From Chionis minor (taxonomy: Eukaryota > Chordata > Aves > Charadriiformes > Chionididae), in NCBI GenBank assembly GCA_013398295.1, contig VZSF01008885.1, forward strand, positions 1-64,000: DNA of 64,000 nt. Reading direction: 5' to 3'. Below the pieces are notes generated by a model. That model was not told the DNA's origin. It saw only the letters and a program-made list of their open reading frames with translations, and made no database searches. Below, piece after piece: positions 12,580 through 24,437 of this stretch. Position numbers and translations under genes: made by a program. Numbering within the stretch: the stretch's first letter is position 1; each line of letters opens with the position of its first letter.

Positions 12580-15014
12580 TTATCCAATGATATAATATAT
12601 AAGTACATACCCTAAAAACTATCAGGGAAGTGGTAAGGGGTATTCTGATGAAGAAGGATGTGACCAGTGCAGTCAGAGTGATCGCAGCCTGCTCTCAGAC
12701 CACATGCAAAATGCCACAGGGCCTCTTAGCCATATGTTACAGGTGCTTACACAACCTTGTACAATTTTATTTTGAAGTCCTCTTTTTTAACTTGGAACTA
12801 TGATTCTGCTGAAGTTCTGATAGCCCTAAAGCTCACTAGTTGATTAAAAAACTCCAGAGCTTCAAAAGCTTTAATCATGTCATGCTGAGACATTTTTGTA
12901 CAAATGTCCTTTTGGTTCATGGGCATAAAAAGATATTCATAATAATGCAGTGTGATCAGGCACATTTTATAAATGTTGCAGGTTGCTTGAAAAATGTCAG
13001 GGTTTTTTTCCTCATGATTTTTCTGATGTAGTTGTCTTGCACCAAGCAACAACACTGTATTTTCATTCCATAGCCCACCTCTCAATGAGGCTAATCAGTC
13101 ACACATATTCATCCTGCTGGCTGAAAGCCTCTTCCTTCACCATGTAGTTGACTTATGCTGTCTAGACTTAAAAATTGCTTCTCTGACACTCTTAAAAGAA
13201 GAAGCAAAACTGGAACAAGCAAATTATGGCAGGAACAAGTTGTACCAGCACTAAAGCCTTATTGTAATATAATGAAATTCTATCATCAGGCAAAGAAAAA
13301 CACAGAACTGATACGTAAAGCAGTTTAAAACTCATGTATCATCACTGCCCTTCCTCAAGTGATTACAACATGAAAAGAGGTGTAAGAATAAATTTGCATT
13401 GTTTTTTGTGTTCTTGGAACAGAAATTGGTTATATGAATGGTTTCTTGAGGAACTAATAATTGACTTGGGGGGCTTAAGAAGCAAAATTTCCCTGGTGAA
13501 GCTGCTGTCTCATTTTTAGATAAGATAAGGATTAAGAATGCAAATTGCCTAATAAAAAGAAAAATCTCTTCTCTTAAATTTGTTTTACTCCCTCCTGTCA
13601 CAAGGGAAGCTGCAAATGCTTAGTTTGCTATTAAGGAAAAATTCTTAACCATCTTAAACATTCCTATGCCAGGAAAATAGCATGCAGTTTTCAACTTGTT
13701 GTTGTATGGCACTAAGCGTGACCATGTTTTACAGGTCTTACAGGACGAGCGCAAAGGCCTACCTATACCAGTACATTCCCATTAACAGTCATGAGAAGGA
13801 GATACCTGAGGAGAAATTTAATATTCAGGCTTTCCCCAGTGTAACATATTTCTAGCTTCTATGATGCATCAGTATGAGGACCTCTGAATCAGAGAACACC
13901 GCTGGATCATTGCATTTAAAAGCATCACTAACTTTAAATATAATTTTTCCAGCCTCCCTCTTTGAACCCATTTTTATGTTTTCTTTCTAAAACATTCTGT
14001 GCCACTGAGTTCCACAGTACAAGCTCTGTGAAAATATATGACCCTTTGCCATTAAGTGCACGCCTTTAACCGCGTAAGCAGGTCATTGCATGCTTCCAAC
14101 TTCTCCTATTATGAGTAATAGTGAGTTATAATATCACAGTCGATCCCTGGTACCGTTGTGATTTTACAGACCCATATCATATTCCTTCTCAGCTCATTCA
14201 TTCCCAGAAAGAAGAATCCCAGTGTTTATTTTGTCCTCATATAAAATTCGCTATGGGGGTCAGAGTTGGTCCCTTTCTGTGTTTCTTTTCTAGTTCTATT
14301 TGATAGCTAAAGTGGCATTCTGAAGTCTGTAACCAACTACTTTCACAGCTGAACTGAAGCTGCCAAAAAGAATGCCTGTTTATATCTGAGTTTTACTTTA
14401 GTCTTCTGTTTACTTAAATAAAACAGTGGTAAGAAGTGACTATCAGCAAAGCTGTTTCATCTTAAAATACTAAAAAGTGTAATTATTTAAAAAGATAAAC
14501 TATTGTTTTTCAAGCTAGTTCAATACCCAATAATTTATTTGCTACAGGAGTGACAATGGGAGAACTTTATTGTTATGCTTTTGAGAGCTGGGTATGTGCT
14601 GCAAGATGTTTGCTTTAAATATTCAGTAGTAGTTTTAAACATATTAACCTCAGTTCCATTTAGTCTCCTGTTGCTTCTTTGATAGTCATTTATCACAGAT
14701 ATGTTAGCAAATGCCTTTTTTTCCTATTCTGTTTATTAAAACAGCCTGTGTCTAAGAAGAAGTTGTGAAGTTTCAGAATTAAAATTTTGAATTCATAGTT
14801 GAATTCACAACAGGAATCATCGTGGAATAATTTCTATCTACTGAAGTGTGGGATCATTTATTGAGGTTGGTTAATGTAATAACTTAACTACTTCAGGTCC
14901 TTGGCAGGAATAAAGAAAGAAATTTTTTGATATTGGTATCTTGCACCTGCTGTCTCAAAGGTGACATTGGACTTTTTTCTTGGTGTTGGCATTCCATTAT
15001 TGGCTCTTGTAAAC
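12580..15014. other. Unique noncoding sequence
   Basis: Nothing recognised in 2.4 kb. Overlapping open frames near 12800-13600 on both strands are below 100 codons, AT-rich, and resemble no family I know. Confidence 0.5.
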
Positions 15015-15632
15015 AATGGCCAAGAAGGCCAATGGCATCTTGGCCTGTATCAAGAACAGTGTGACCAGCAGGAGCAGGGAAGTGATTATGCCCCTGTACT
15101 CAGCACTGGTGAGGACGCAGCTCGAGTACTGTGTTCAGTTTTGTGCACCGCAGTATCAGAGAGACATTGAGGTGCTGGAGCGTGTCCAGAGAAGGGCAAC
15201 GAAGCTGGTGAGGGGTCTAGAGAACAGGTCTTATGAGGAGTGGCTGAGAGAGTTGGGATTGTTTAGCCTGGAGAAGAGAAGGTTGAGGGGAGACCTTATC
15301 ACTCTCTACAACTACCTGAAAGGAGGTTGTAGCCAGGTGGGGGTCAATCTCTTCTCCCAAGTAACAAGTGATAGGACAAGAGCAAATGGCCTCAAGTTGT
15401 TCCGGGGGAGGTTTAGACTGGACATTAGGAAAGACTTCTTTACCGAAAGGGTTGTCAAGCATTGGAACAGGCTGCCCAGGGAAGTGGTAGAATCGCTGTC
15501 CCTGGAGGTATTTAAAAGCCAGGTATACGTGGTGCAGAGGGACGTGGTTAGGGGTGGTTTTGGCATGGGTTTATGGTTGGACTCGATGATCTTGAAGGTC
15601 TCTTCCAACCCAAGTGATTCTATGATTCTATA
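15015..15632 (+). mobile_element. CR1 LINE, 5'-truncated, with open C-terminal ORF2 frame
   Basis: This is the 3' end of a CR1 non-LTR retrotransposon. From 15016 an open frame carries the C-terminal CR1 ORF2 region: [14 protein letters not shown], then [53 protein letters not shown], and finally [19 protein letters not shown] near 15540. No stop or frameshift breaks it, unlike the other copies here. The 3' UTR keeps CTTGAAGGTCTCTTCCAACC and ends in the octamer tail at about 15617-15632. The endonuclease and catalytic RT domains are missing because of 5' truncation, the usual fate of CR1 insertions, so it cannot move by itself. The frame runs past the CR1 part to 15708 by chance. The ATG at 15016 is probably incidental. 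Confidence 0.9.
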
Positions 15633-17183
15633 TGAAATCAGACTTCTTAATCAACAAAGGTATTGTTACAAACTTTTTTGGTGTCATGCTGTCTCTCTTC
15701 TAAAATGAAATTATGGCATTTCATTAGAAGTATCGAAAATTTAAGAGTTGTGCATCAGCTTACACTTGGTTTGACACATCAGCTACAACAAATGCAAAAC
15801 TGTGTCAAACGCTTTCATTTACTGGTCATAGAGGAGATAAATATCAGTGTTCAGAAAGCTTTAATGCCCAAATGTTAAGTACAAAGAGACAGGATGCAGT
15901 TTGCAGAATGTCCTGCTGCAGAGCATAGGGTGCTGATACTAATATTCTTATCACAGAAGGTTTTATTTTGCCTCCCATCTATTCCTTTTCCTAAAAATCC
16001 TGCAAGAACACATTGCAAAAGCCATCCAGAAAGTGACTATTGAGCACTCACTGATCATTGCACAGGATCAGTTGTAGGACGCATCAGACTTGCGAACAAT
16101 GACAAGGGAAGAGTGATACTCTTTTCAAAAGAAAAATAACAAAAGCTACTCAAATAGATTGCTTAAATGCCACCAAAATCTGTTGGAGAGCAGATACATT
16201 TGATCCCCTTGTGTAAGATTCCTTCTTTTTTGGTTCTTCCATATCTCTACAATTCTTTCACCATTTGTTCAAGCAAACACAACGAAGGAAAATGAAGCTC
16301 ACTTCAATGAAGGGGCAGATGAAAAACTTCATAAAAAACAAGTAAGATTCTAAAGAAGATGCCAAAATTGGCATTGTCCTGGTATAGAATAGATCTGAAA
16401 AGGGTACAACATGAACCATGACGCTTAATAAAATAGTAGTGTTTTGTTACATCTTTTTTATGTGTCTGAGATTAGCACATCCAATGCAACTTAAAGGGCT
16501 GTGGATATCTGTGTTTCTCTTGGAAGTGTATATCAGCATTGAAGGGAAATACAGCATTTACCTTCTGGTCAGACAGATAGCTTTGAGGATCAGGCAGTCA
16601 TGAGTCCAGAAGCTTGAAAACAAGGAATAGCCATAAGGCTATCCCAGAGCGGAGTCTCTCTTGAAATAATGTCTGAGAAAGGAGTCCTAAGCTAAAGATT
16701 CCCATATCAGAGCTTTAATTCTTGAAAAAATAAAAATGGTAAAAGATTTTTCTTTTGTTGGGGTATGGGTTGTTTTTTTTATTTTTAGAGACATAAGCAA
16801 ATACAACATAGAGTATGGTTGGGTTTGTTTTTCCTCATTGAGTGGGAGGTAAAAAGACATTTAGGAGGCTAAAATATATCCCTAGTCAAAAAGCATAAGT
16901 CCTGTTAATTTTTTTAGGTCTAATACCCTGTTTTCAATTGTTATAGAGTAAAGGCTTTAAAGGAACAAATTATTCCTTTAGGGACCTTGGGAAGATTTGT
17001 TTATTTTAGGAAAAACATAATTGTCTATCTCGTGATGCTTTAACACCACTACACTGGCTCCAGCTTCCTTGCAAGATCGCGGTTATAAATTCCCCCAGTC
17101 ATTTTACCAACGATTTCTCACTTGGAAAGCAGTTTTCATTCATTTTCCTGTAACCTTTCCTCCATTTTTACCTCTCATTCTAC
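15633..17183. other. Unique noncoding sequence
   Basis: I see no gene and no identifiable repeat between the two CR1 fragments. Frames are short and without recognisable domains. Confidence 0.5.
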
Positions 17184-17496
17184 AGAGAATCATAGAAAGG
17201 TTAGTGTTGGAAGCGAGTTTAAAGACCATCTGATGCCAACCCTCATGCCAAGGGCAAGGATACCTTCCACTAACCAGGTTGCTCAAAGCCCCATCCAACT
17301 TGGCCTTGAACACTTCCAGGGATGGGATGTCTACAGCTTCTCTGGGCAACCTGTTCCAGTGTCTCACCATGCTCACAGTAGAGAATTTCTTCCTAATATC
17401 TAATCTAATTCAGTTTAAAACCATTACCCCTTGTCCTATCACTACCCTCCTTCATAAAAAGTCCTCCCTACCTTTTCTGTAGGCTCCCTTCATCTA
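17184..17496 (-). mobile_element. CR1 LINE 3' end, 5'-truncated
   Basis: The plus strand begins with AGAATCATAGAA, the reverse of the CR1 tail, then GGTTAGTGTTGGAAG. Read on the minus strand, the frame at 17140-17376 contains [20 protein letters not shown] and FKAKLDGALSNLV, the standard end of CR1 ORF2, followed by the 3' UTR. Homology continues to about 17496 (YRKGREDFL region) and then stops, so only the last part of ORF2 is present. Base changes have broken the frame upstream. Confidence 0.85.
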
Positions 17497-17931
17497 TAAA
17501 TGAGCTTATCTTTTACTTGCCGTTATAAAACTTATGTAGATTTCAAGAAAGACTGAAGCCCATCTTAACTGAAATTGAGGTCTATATATCAAGTGTGATT
17601 AAGACACTTTCTGTAGTTTGAGGATAGATAAAATACTGGTATACTTTGGCAACACATACTTCATCAAAGCAATTAACATGCAATTCATACGGTGGAATGG
17701 CTGAAAAATGTCTTGTGATTGCCATGGACCAGACCCCAGAACGAGAAATGTGTTAATTGAAAGCCTCTAACGTGCTCCTTCAAGGAAATGAGGACTTGGG
17801 TGTAGAATCATATATTTAAAAAAAATAAAGTTCAAGAACATCTCATGACCTTTCTTACAGTGAAAATTCCTTTTTAAAAGAAAGGAAAAAGAAAAAGAAT
17901 TGTCATTTAAAAGCTTATACCTTTCCTGTGC
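17497..17931. other. Short unique spacer between CR1 copies
   Basis: I see nothing recognisable here. An A-rich run lies near 17818-17830 and a purine-rich AAAGGAAAAAGAAAAAGAA tract at about 17881-17899. Confidence 0.5.
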
Positions 17932-18024
17932 AGCCTGCTCTAGGTGGACCTGCTCTGGCAGGGGTGTTGGACCAGATGATCTCGAGAGGTCCCTTCTGAA
18001 CCCTAACATTCTATGATTCTGTGA
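17932..18024 (+). mobile_element. CR1 LINE 3' UTR and tail fragment
   Basis: About 90 bases match the CR1 3' UTR: CCTGCTCTGGCAGGGGTGTTGG, then AGATGATCTCGAGAGGTCCC and the tail ATTCTATGATTCTGTGAT. The fragment holds no coding part. It is directly followed by a second CR1 in the same orientation. Confidence 0.8.
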
Positions 18025-18030
18025 TATAAA

Positions 18031-18332
18031 GCCAAAAGGATGCTGGGTTTCATCAATGAGGACATCATCAGTGGAGAGAAAGAAGTCATTATCCCACTCT
18101 ACTCAGCGCTTGTCAGGCCACACCTGGAATACTGTATTCATTTTTGGGCCCCGCTGTACAAAAAAGATGGGGACAGGCTGGAGAAGGTCCAGAGAAAGGC
18201 CACCAAGATGATCCAAGATTCAGCTGGAGAGGATGCTGGGCCATCTTGTCTAGACCGTGCTTTTGCCAGGAAAGGTTGGACCAGGTGATCCTTGAGGTCC
18301 CTTCCAACCTGGTAGTCTATGATTTTATTATA
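18031..18332 (+). mobile_element. CR1 LINE with internal deletion, head-to-tail behind another CR1
   Basis: The frame from 18040 encodes MLGFINEDIISGEKEVIIPL, then YSALVRPHLEYCIHFWAP and LEKVQRKATKMIQ, a CR1 ORF2 C-terminal segment. At about 18220 this jumps straight to CR1 3' UTR (CTAGACCGTGCTTTTGCC, then GGTTGGACCAGGTGATCC and CCTTCCAACCTGG) and ends in a degraded tail (CTATGATTTTATTA). The roughly 300 bases that normally encode the end of ORF2 (the SLEKRRL to RLPREV part) are therefore missing. It starts within a few bases of the tail of the preceding fragment. Confidence 0.83.
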
Positions 18333-19791
18333 TATTATTATTTCAATTTCAAATTAAGAAAAAAATGTAATTTCTATTTCAATATATACTGCATTCACAT
18401 CTCTTTCTAAAGTGTGGAGCTTGTGAACAAGCAAAGGACAAGAAAAAGCAGAAACTTCATTTACCCAGTCTACTATTTATGGTCATTCAAGTCAGGTGGA
18501 GGAGGTTTGTATTTGCAGATACATTTATAAAATGCTTCAAAATCAACTACAGCAGCAATATACTATTTCAAAATAGCTTTTACAGAAGGTTCAAACACCA
18601 TGTGTACTTTGTCAGAACTGCCTTGTTTTTTAGTCCCTCTTATTACTGGGTTACTAGTTTAAAAACTGTCAAAGAAATGAAGTCCGGAAAAGCTGTCAAA
18701 TTTCAGAAAAATGCCTTGAGCTGAATTCTTTGTTTATCTGAAATACCCTGGCATAAAAAATAAGAACTGCCAAAGAACAGCCAGCGTTTAAAGGAAATCA
18801 AGGTGTCAGCAGAAAGAAATGTTATCAATAAAATTTTCATGCTAAAAACGCAAGATGTGTTTTCAAACGATGCCACTTTAGATGTTCATAAATAAAAGGT
18901 AGTTTTCTTTCCTGAAGAAGTTGCCTGTTGTGGCTCATTTCATTGTTATAAGCTTATTGATGTGAGTCCTTTCATTGTAGTTCTTGTCAGAAAGTTCAGC
19001 AGCTTGAGACTGGGCTTGCCTGGCATTGGTGAAAATTTCCATAGCCTCCTAAAAGTTCAGTTAGCAGCAGCAAACTCAGCATCTTCAGCCCTAAACAAAA
19101 GGTTTCTGTCTCTGCAGTCAACAGAGAACTGCAGTTCGGTGCAAAGATAGCAGTTTAGTTTATCCCAGACTCTTCATTTAACAGTAAGAGCAAAAAAAGT
19201 CAAGCAGAGGCAAAGTTATGTTACAGTATCTTACAGTTAGGTAGTAATAAAATTAAGACTGTTAGTGCAACAGAAATTTTTCTCTCTATGCATGTGCAAT
19301 AAGAAGCTGTCTTTAATTGTATGATAGGCTCAACCTTCACCTCATTCTGAGGGTGCCTTCACTGGGATCCTACACCAGCTTTCTCAGTCAGTCTTTCCCC
19401 TTGTTCTCCATGTCTAGGCACGGGTTTTCAATGTCTCATATTCTAATAAATGTTACTTTTGCAGTTCATTTCAGGGACTTCTTCCTCATTGCCCCTCAAG
19501 ACAGCAGAGAAAATACAGATTGAAAGAGGTACCTCATATGCCCACTGCCTGACTCGGGATCTGCAAGAAAAAAACTCTAGCATTTTGCACCATGAGTCAA
19601 ACATTTCCATGAAGATGGAGTTGAAGAGGTGATTAATCTAGGCTCATGCTCAGAGTCGCATAAACAGAGCATCATAAACATAAAGCTGTCAGAGGCCAGA
19701 CTAAAAGTGTGCCAAGACACACTTTAATAATAAAGTCAAGCAGCCTGATAAGTTTCTGTAAGCACAGAATTCCTTATAACTAAGCATTTTG
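18333..19791. other. Unique noncoding sequence
   Basis: I see no gene or repeat here. Short frames on both strands do not resemble known proteins. Confidence 0.5.
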
Positions 19792-20935
19792 ATAGAATCA
19801 TAAAATCCTAGAATGGTTAGAGTTGGAAGGGACCTTAAAGATCATCTGATACCAACCTCTCCTGCCGTGGGCAGGGACACCTTCCACTAGATCAGGTTAC
19901 TCAAAACCCCATCCAATGTGGCCTTGAACACCTCCAGGAATGGGACGTCTACAACTTCTCCAGGCAACCTGTTCCAGTGTCTGACCACCCTCTCAGTAGA
20001 GAATTTCTTCCTAATATCTAATCTTACAGTTAGATCTGTAAATCTACCCTCTTTCAGTTTGAAGTCATTAACCCTCATCCTGTAACTACACTCCTTGATA
20101 AAGAGTCCCACTCATCTTTCCTGTCAGCCCCCTTTAGGTACTGGAAGGCTGCTGTAAGGTCTCCCTGGAGCCTTCTCTTCTCCAGGCTGAACAGCCCCAA
20201 CTCTCCCAGCCTGTCTTCATAGCAGAGGTGCTCCAGTCCTCTGATCATCTTTGTGGTGCTCCTCTGGACCCACTCCAACAGGTCCATGTCCTTCTTATGT
20301 GGACACGTCACTGACTCATGTTGAGCTTCTCATCCACCAGCACCCCCAAGTCCTTCTCCTCAGGGCTGCTCTCTGTCTATTTTCCACCCAGCCTGTATTT
20401 GTGCATGGGATCACCTCAAACTGCGTGCAGGACCTTGCACTTGGCCTTGTTGAACGTCATGAGGTTTGCACAGACCCACCTCCCAAGCCTGTCCAGGTCC
20501 CTCTGGATTGCATCCCTTACCTCCAGCACGTCGACCACATCAGACAGCTTGGTGTCATTGGCAAACTTGCTGAGAAGCTCTTAGTCCGCTCCTCATCCAT
20601 CCCAACACAGAGCTCCAAGCATTCCAGTCGGTCATTGACATAGAGGGTGACACCTCCTCCTCATGTCCCCTACCTGTCCTTCCTGAAGAGCCTATATCCT
20701 TCCATTCCAACACTCCAGTCATAGAAGCCATTCCACCATGTCTCTGTGATGCCAATAAGATCACAGCCTTGCAGGCATGTGCATGTCACTAACTCCTCCT
20801 GTTTGTTCCCCATTGCGTTTGCACAGAGCCATTGAAGTTGGGCCCTCAATGAAGCTGACTTCATTGCTACTGGCTGGGGTGGTTGGTATTCCTTTGTGCT
20901 GTTTTCCCTTGAAATACTTGCTTCTGTATTCATGC
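19792..20935 (-). mobile_element. Internally deleted CR1 LINE: endonuclease start fused to end of reverse transcriptase
   Basis: Read on the minus strand, the 5' part (about 20935-20575) encodes the start of the CR1 endonuclease: NAMGNKQEELVTCTCLQGCD, LIGITETWWNGFYDWSVG and MEGYRLFRKDR. It then continues, frameshifted, through the segment before a DRLECLELCVGMDEE-like stretch. At about 20575 it jumps to the RT C-terminal part ([16 protein letters not shown], then [20 protein letters not shown]), so most of the endonuclease and the RT fingers and palm are absent. A second deletion of roughly 200 bases at about 20308 removes the KANGILGCI to LEYCVQFW segment, as comparison with the copy at 23645-24437 shows. 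The rest, [20 protein letters not shown] to [20 protein letters not shown], runs to a normal 3' end with the tail at 19792-19812. Confidence 0.85.
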
Positions 20936-21368
20936 ATTGAAATGTATGAATCATTCCAAAAAAAAAGAGAAATATGAGGGCCATTATAGGATTTTATTCA
21001 TCCAGAAGATGATATTCAATCTCATAATCCTCAAAGGTAGCATTACCTTCCCATCCATATATGCACACAGAAAATAAAAAAAAAGAAAAAGAATAATCTG
21101 ATCATTGCCTCAGATTTTTTTTGACAATTTATTCTTTCAACACATATGCAGCGTTCCCATGTTTAAAACATGACATTCTTGATTCTAAAAATGATTTCTT
21201 GAAATGTTTTGACCTGCAGTACATAGATTAGATTAAAAAAACAGATATTTTAACAATTTCATTAACCATGTAAATTAAATCTATTTCAGCTGCACAGTGG
21301 ACAGAAATTTCTTTGCCTTTTAGAGGGTTGGAGATTTTTTTTTTTTTGCATAATGCATGTTATGAAGT

Positions 21369-21415
21369 TGAATGTTTTTGATATGCCTCTATATGAATGT
21401 TTTTAATATGCCTCT
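21369..21415. repeat. 25-bp-period tandem duplication, two copies
   Basis: TGAATGTTTTTGATATGCCT begins at 21369, and the same sequence with one change (GATATG to AATATG) begins again at 21394. The period is 25 bases with only one mismatch across the shared 22 bases. Confidence 0.85.
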
Positions 21416-22220
21416 TTCAAAGGTTACATACATTTTCTCTCAATTCTGAATAAATGTTTTTGCTGTAGGTGTTATGCTCAGGGAAGTTTTGGGACTTCAC
21501 TGTACACCAGGTACTCTCAAGAGAAGGTAACTGGTTTCAGATTTATTTAAATTGTATTGAATAAGATGATTGCTTACCAACTGGAAATATTACAATTTCA
21601 CTTCTACAGCAGAATATTTCTGTTAGACCTGTCTTCCTGTCAACATCATGCATTCTGAGCACCACTTTCATTTTCTTCATAAACATAACCATCACTATCA
21701 AGTACTGCGACAGAACCATTTAAAGAAAAGTGGGGGGGAAAAAGCATCTCTTAAAATCATTATTTACTGCCACTCCAAAAAAAAAAAAAAACCAAACCCA
21801 AGAAAATCTAATTACTATCCTTCTTTAACTTTGTACTAACAAGTTATCAGTTGATACGAAAACAATACTGATATTTACATCTTGAAATTTCTTCCCTATG
21901 AGCCCTCCAAAAACATCCAGTATTTGAAATATAGTTTAATGTTAGCTAGACCCTTTCTCCTTTTTGCTAGTGGTTGTTCCTAACTGAAGTAGGAAAAGAG
22001 AAGTGGAAGCATGGTGGTGCACTTTTTCGAAGAGTAAATTTTCTGAATCTTCATCATTCTTTAAATATTGAACAGCATGTGCCATTTGTTCCTTTTGGTG
22101 TCTTTAAAGGAAATTAATGGTTTGAGAATAAAAAAAGAAAATTTCATAGATCTGGATAGTTATGGAAAAGTGGCATAAAAGGGAATAAAACCTTAAATCT
22201 GTAATCTTACAGATTTATAA

Positions 22221-22241
22221 TACAAAATACAAAATACAAAA
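22221..22241. repeat. (TACAAAA)3 heptamer repeat
   Basis: There are three exact copies of the heptamer, followed by TGGG. Confidence 0.85.
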
Positions 22242-22866
22242 TGGGAAATGTTGTATAGCTTATAGATAATTTTTGCTGGTAGTGTTATCTACAATAAAAT
22301 TCACCTAGACTTTCCTTTCCTTTTATCAGGTTATTTGTTTCATTTTCCTCCGCTATTGCTTATTTATCCCTTCAAATGAACCACTGATTAAGAGGAGGGA
22401 TAAATATTGTTTTCCATTTACTTTTTCAAGTCAGGCCACTATGTTGATCTGTCTGTCCTATCAGTACAATTTTAATGCTGAAAAAACTCAGATATATCCT
22501 AAATGAGAAAACAAGTTACAATTTGTACAAAGGATGAAACGCACTTTGCTCACTTCCTGGGCTATTCAAAAGCTGTACGGTTCTGTCCAGCCACAAAAGA
22601 CTGCATTTCAGTTTTTTTAAACAACATAGTCATGGCTCTCTCACAAGAGTATGTGGTGTTACCAGTAAAGAGGAAACTGAAGAGCTCTTCAGAAAGCGTA
22701 TTGAGCTCCACACTTCCTTGTCCTTTTGACTAAACAGAATTGTGGCCTAAACCCTGTACTAGGCACGCTATACTGCAGTGAAACTAATCTTTTGTGGCAG
22801 TTTCTTTAGCCTTCTTTTAATTCTAGCGTTACAGCCTTGCTTGCAACAGTCTATATGTCTATTACA

Positions 22867-22935
22867 TCTCTCTCTATATATACATATGTGCATATATACG
22901 TAGGTGTGCAGATATACACACACACATATATAGCA
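22867..22935. repeat. Interrupted CT/TA/CA microsatellite
   Basis: A run of CTCTCT, then alternating TATATA, CATATATACG and ACACACACACA blocks, ending TATATAGC. The open frames across it are repeat artefacts. Confidence 0.8.
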
Positions 22936-23644
22936 TGTGTAGGGCTTCAAACAAGAGGGCAGTCATCTTTTATTTCACTCTCTTTCTTATTTGAGTGCCT
23001 CCTGTTTTCAAAACATTACAGATTTTCCTTAGCAATGCATAACACCAATACAAAAGATATTAAGAGACAGAGTTTGAGAAAAATAATGTTGTTCACCATA
23101 TCTAAGTACACAAAAATTAATTTAGAAAGGACACGGATACTAGTAGGTAGAAAACAGTGCATTATACTTGAATGCTACTGCAGTTAGTTAAAAACGGAGA
23201 CATCTAAACTGCTACCAATATAGCTGCAGACTTAACCACTTCTTGAGATGAATGGCTTCTTTCTGGCTGAAAATGTTGCCATCATTTATATTTGGTTCTT
23301 ATTTTTAAGGTTATCTATGCCATCATAAGCAGTAAGAACACTATTTGCATCAGTGAAAGCTGAGACTCTAGGACACGCTTAATACGATAATATTTTTTTG
23401 CTGGAGATTAAGGGGATAGAAATGCACTGCCAGTTAGGTTTAAAAGTGATAATTTAAATAAGGATAATGTAACTGTGTATACATGCAAAATTGTAATTTA
23501 AGTCACTTTCCCTCAACAGATCTTTTTAGTGAATACTTTCAAAGAGTGCAATAGCGATTCCATTTAAGGGCAAATATTTCTTTATTATATAAAACTGTTT
23601 ATATCTATGGATGTCACTATTTTAAGGAAAATAGCAGTTTCAAA

Positions 23645-24437
23645 CTTTGTGTTGGAAGGGAACTTAAAGATCATCTGGTTTCAATGTCCTTGCCATGGTC
23701 AAGGACACCTTCCACTAGATCAGGTTGCTCAAAGCCCCATCCAACTTGGCCTTGAACACTTCCGGGGATGGGACGTCAACAACTTCTCTGGGCAACCTGT
23801 TCCAGTGTCTCACCATGCTCACAGTAAAGAATTTCTTCCTAATATCTAATCTAAACCTATCCTCTTTCAGTTTGAAGCCATTACTCCTCATCCTGTCACT
23901 ACATTCCCTTGTAAAAAGTCCTTCTCCAGCTTTCTTGTAGGCCCCTTTCAGATAATGGAAAGCTGCTGTAAGGTCTCCCTGGAGCCTTCTCTTCTCCAGG
24001 CTGAACAGCCCCAACTCTCTCTGCCTGTCTTCATAGCAGAGATGCTGCAGTCCTCTGATCATCTTTGTGGTGCTCCTCTGGATCCACTCCAACAGGTCCA
24101 TGTCCTTCTTATGTGTGGGGCTCCAGGACACAATATTCCAGATGGAGTCCCACCAGAGTGGAGTAGAGGAGCAGAATCCCCTCCCTCACCCTGCTGCCCA
24201 TGCTTCTTTTGATGCAGCCCAGGACATGGCTGGGCTGCAAGCACATGTTGCCACCTCATGTTGAGCTTCTCATCCACCAACACCCCCAAGTCCTTCTCCT
24301 CAGGGCTGCTCTCTGTCCATTCTCTGCCCAGCCTGTATTTGTGCATGAGATTGCCCCGACCCACGTGCAGGACCTTGCCCTTGACTTTGTTGAACCTCAT
24401 GAGATTGATATGGGCCCACCTCTCAAGTCTGCTCCGT
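23645..24437 (-). mobile_element. CR1 LINE, C-terminal half of ORF2 plus 3' UTR, frameshifted
   Basis: On the minus strand the 5' part (24454-24210) encodes [40 protein letters not shown] and [20 protein letters not shown], part of the RT/connection region. A frameshift near 24220 moves the frame. The second part (24131-23715) encodes [59 protein letters not shown] and [20 protein letters not shown], ending DGALSNLI. The 3' UTR keeps TTGGAAGGGAACTTAAAG on the plus strand, but the octamer tail has decayed or been lost. It is the same subfamily as the copies at 19792-20935 and 38570-39566. Confidence 0.88.

Larger units (their letters stand above)
20936..23644. other. Unique sequence with several simple repeats
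   Basis: No gene or transposon is recognised. Simple repeats are an A-rich tract at about 21066-21092, a 25-bp tandem duplication at 21369-21415, an A15 run at 21777-21791, three TACAAAA heptamers at 22221-22241, and a TA/CA microsatellite at 22867-22935. Confidence 0.5.

Noticed and set aside
20251..20643. A 130-codon plus-strand frame
   Set aside because: Antisense shadow of the minus-strand CR1. The real coding signal is on the other strand.
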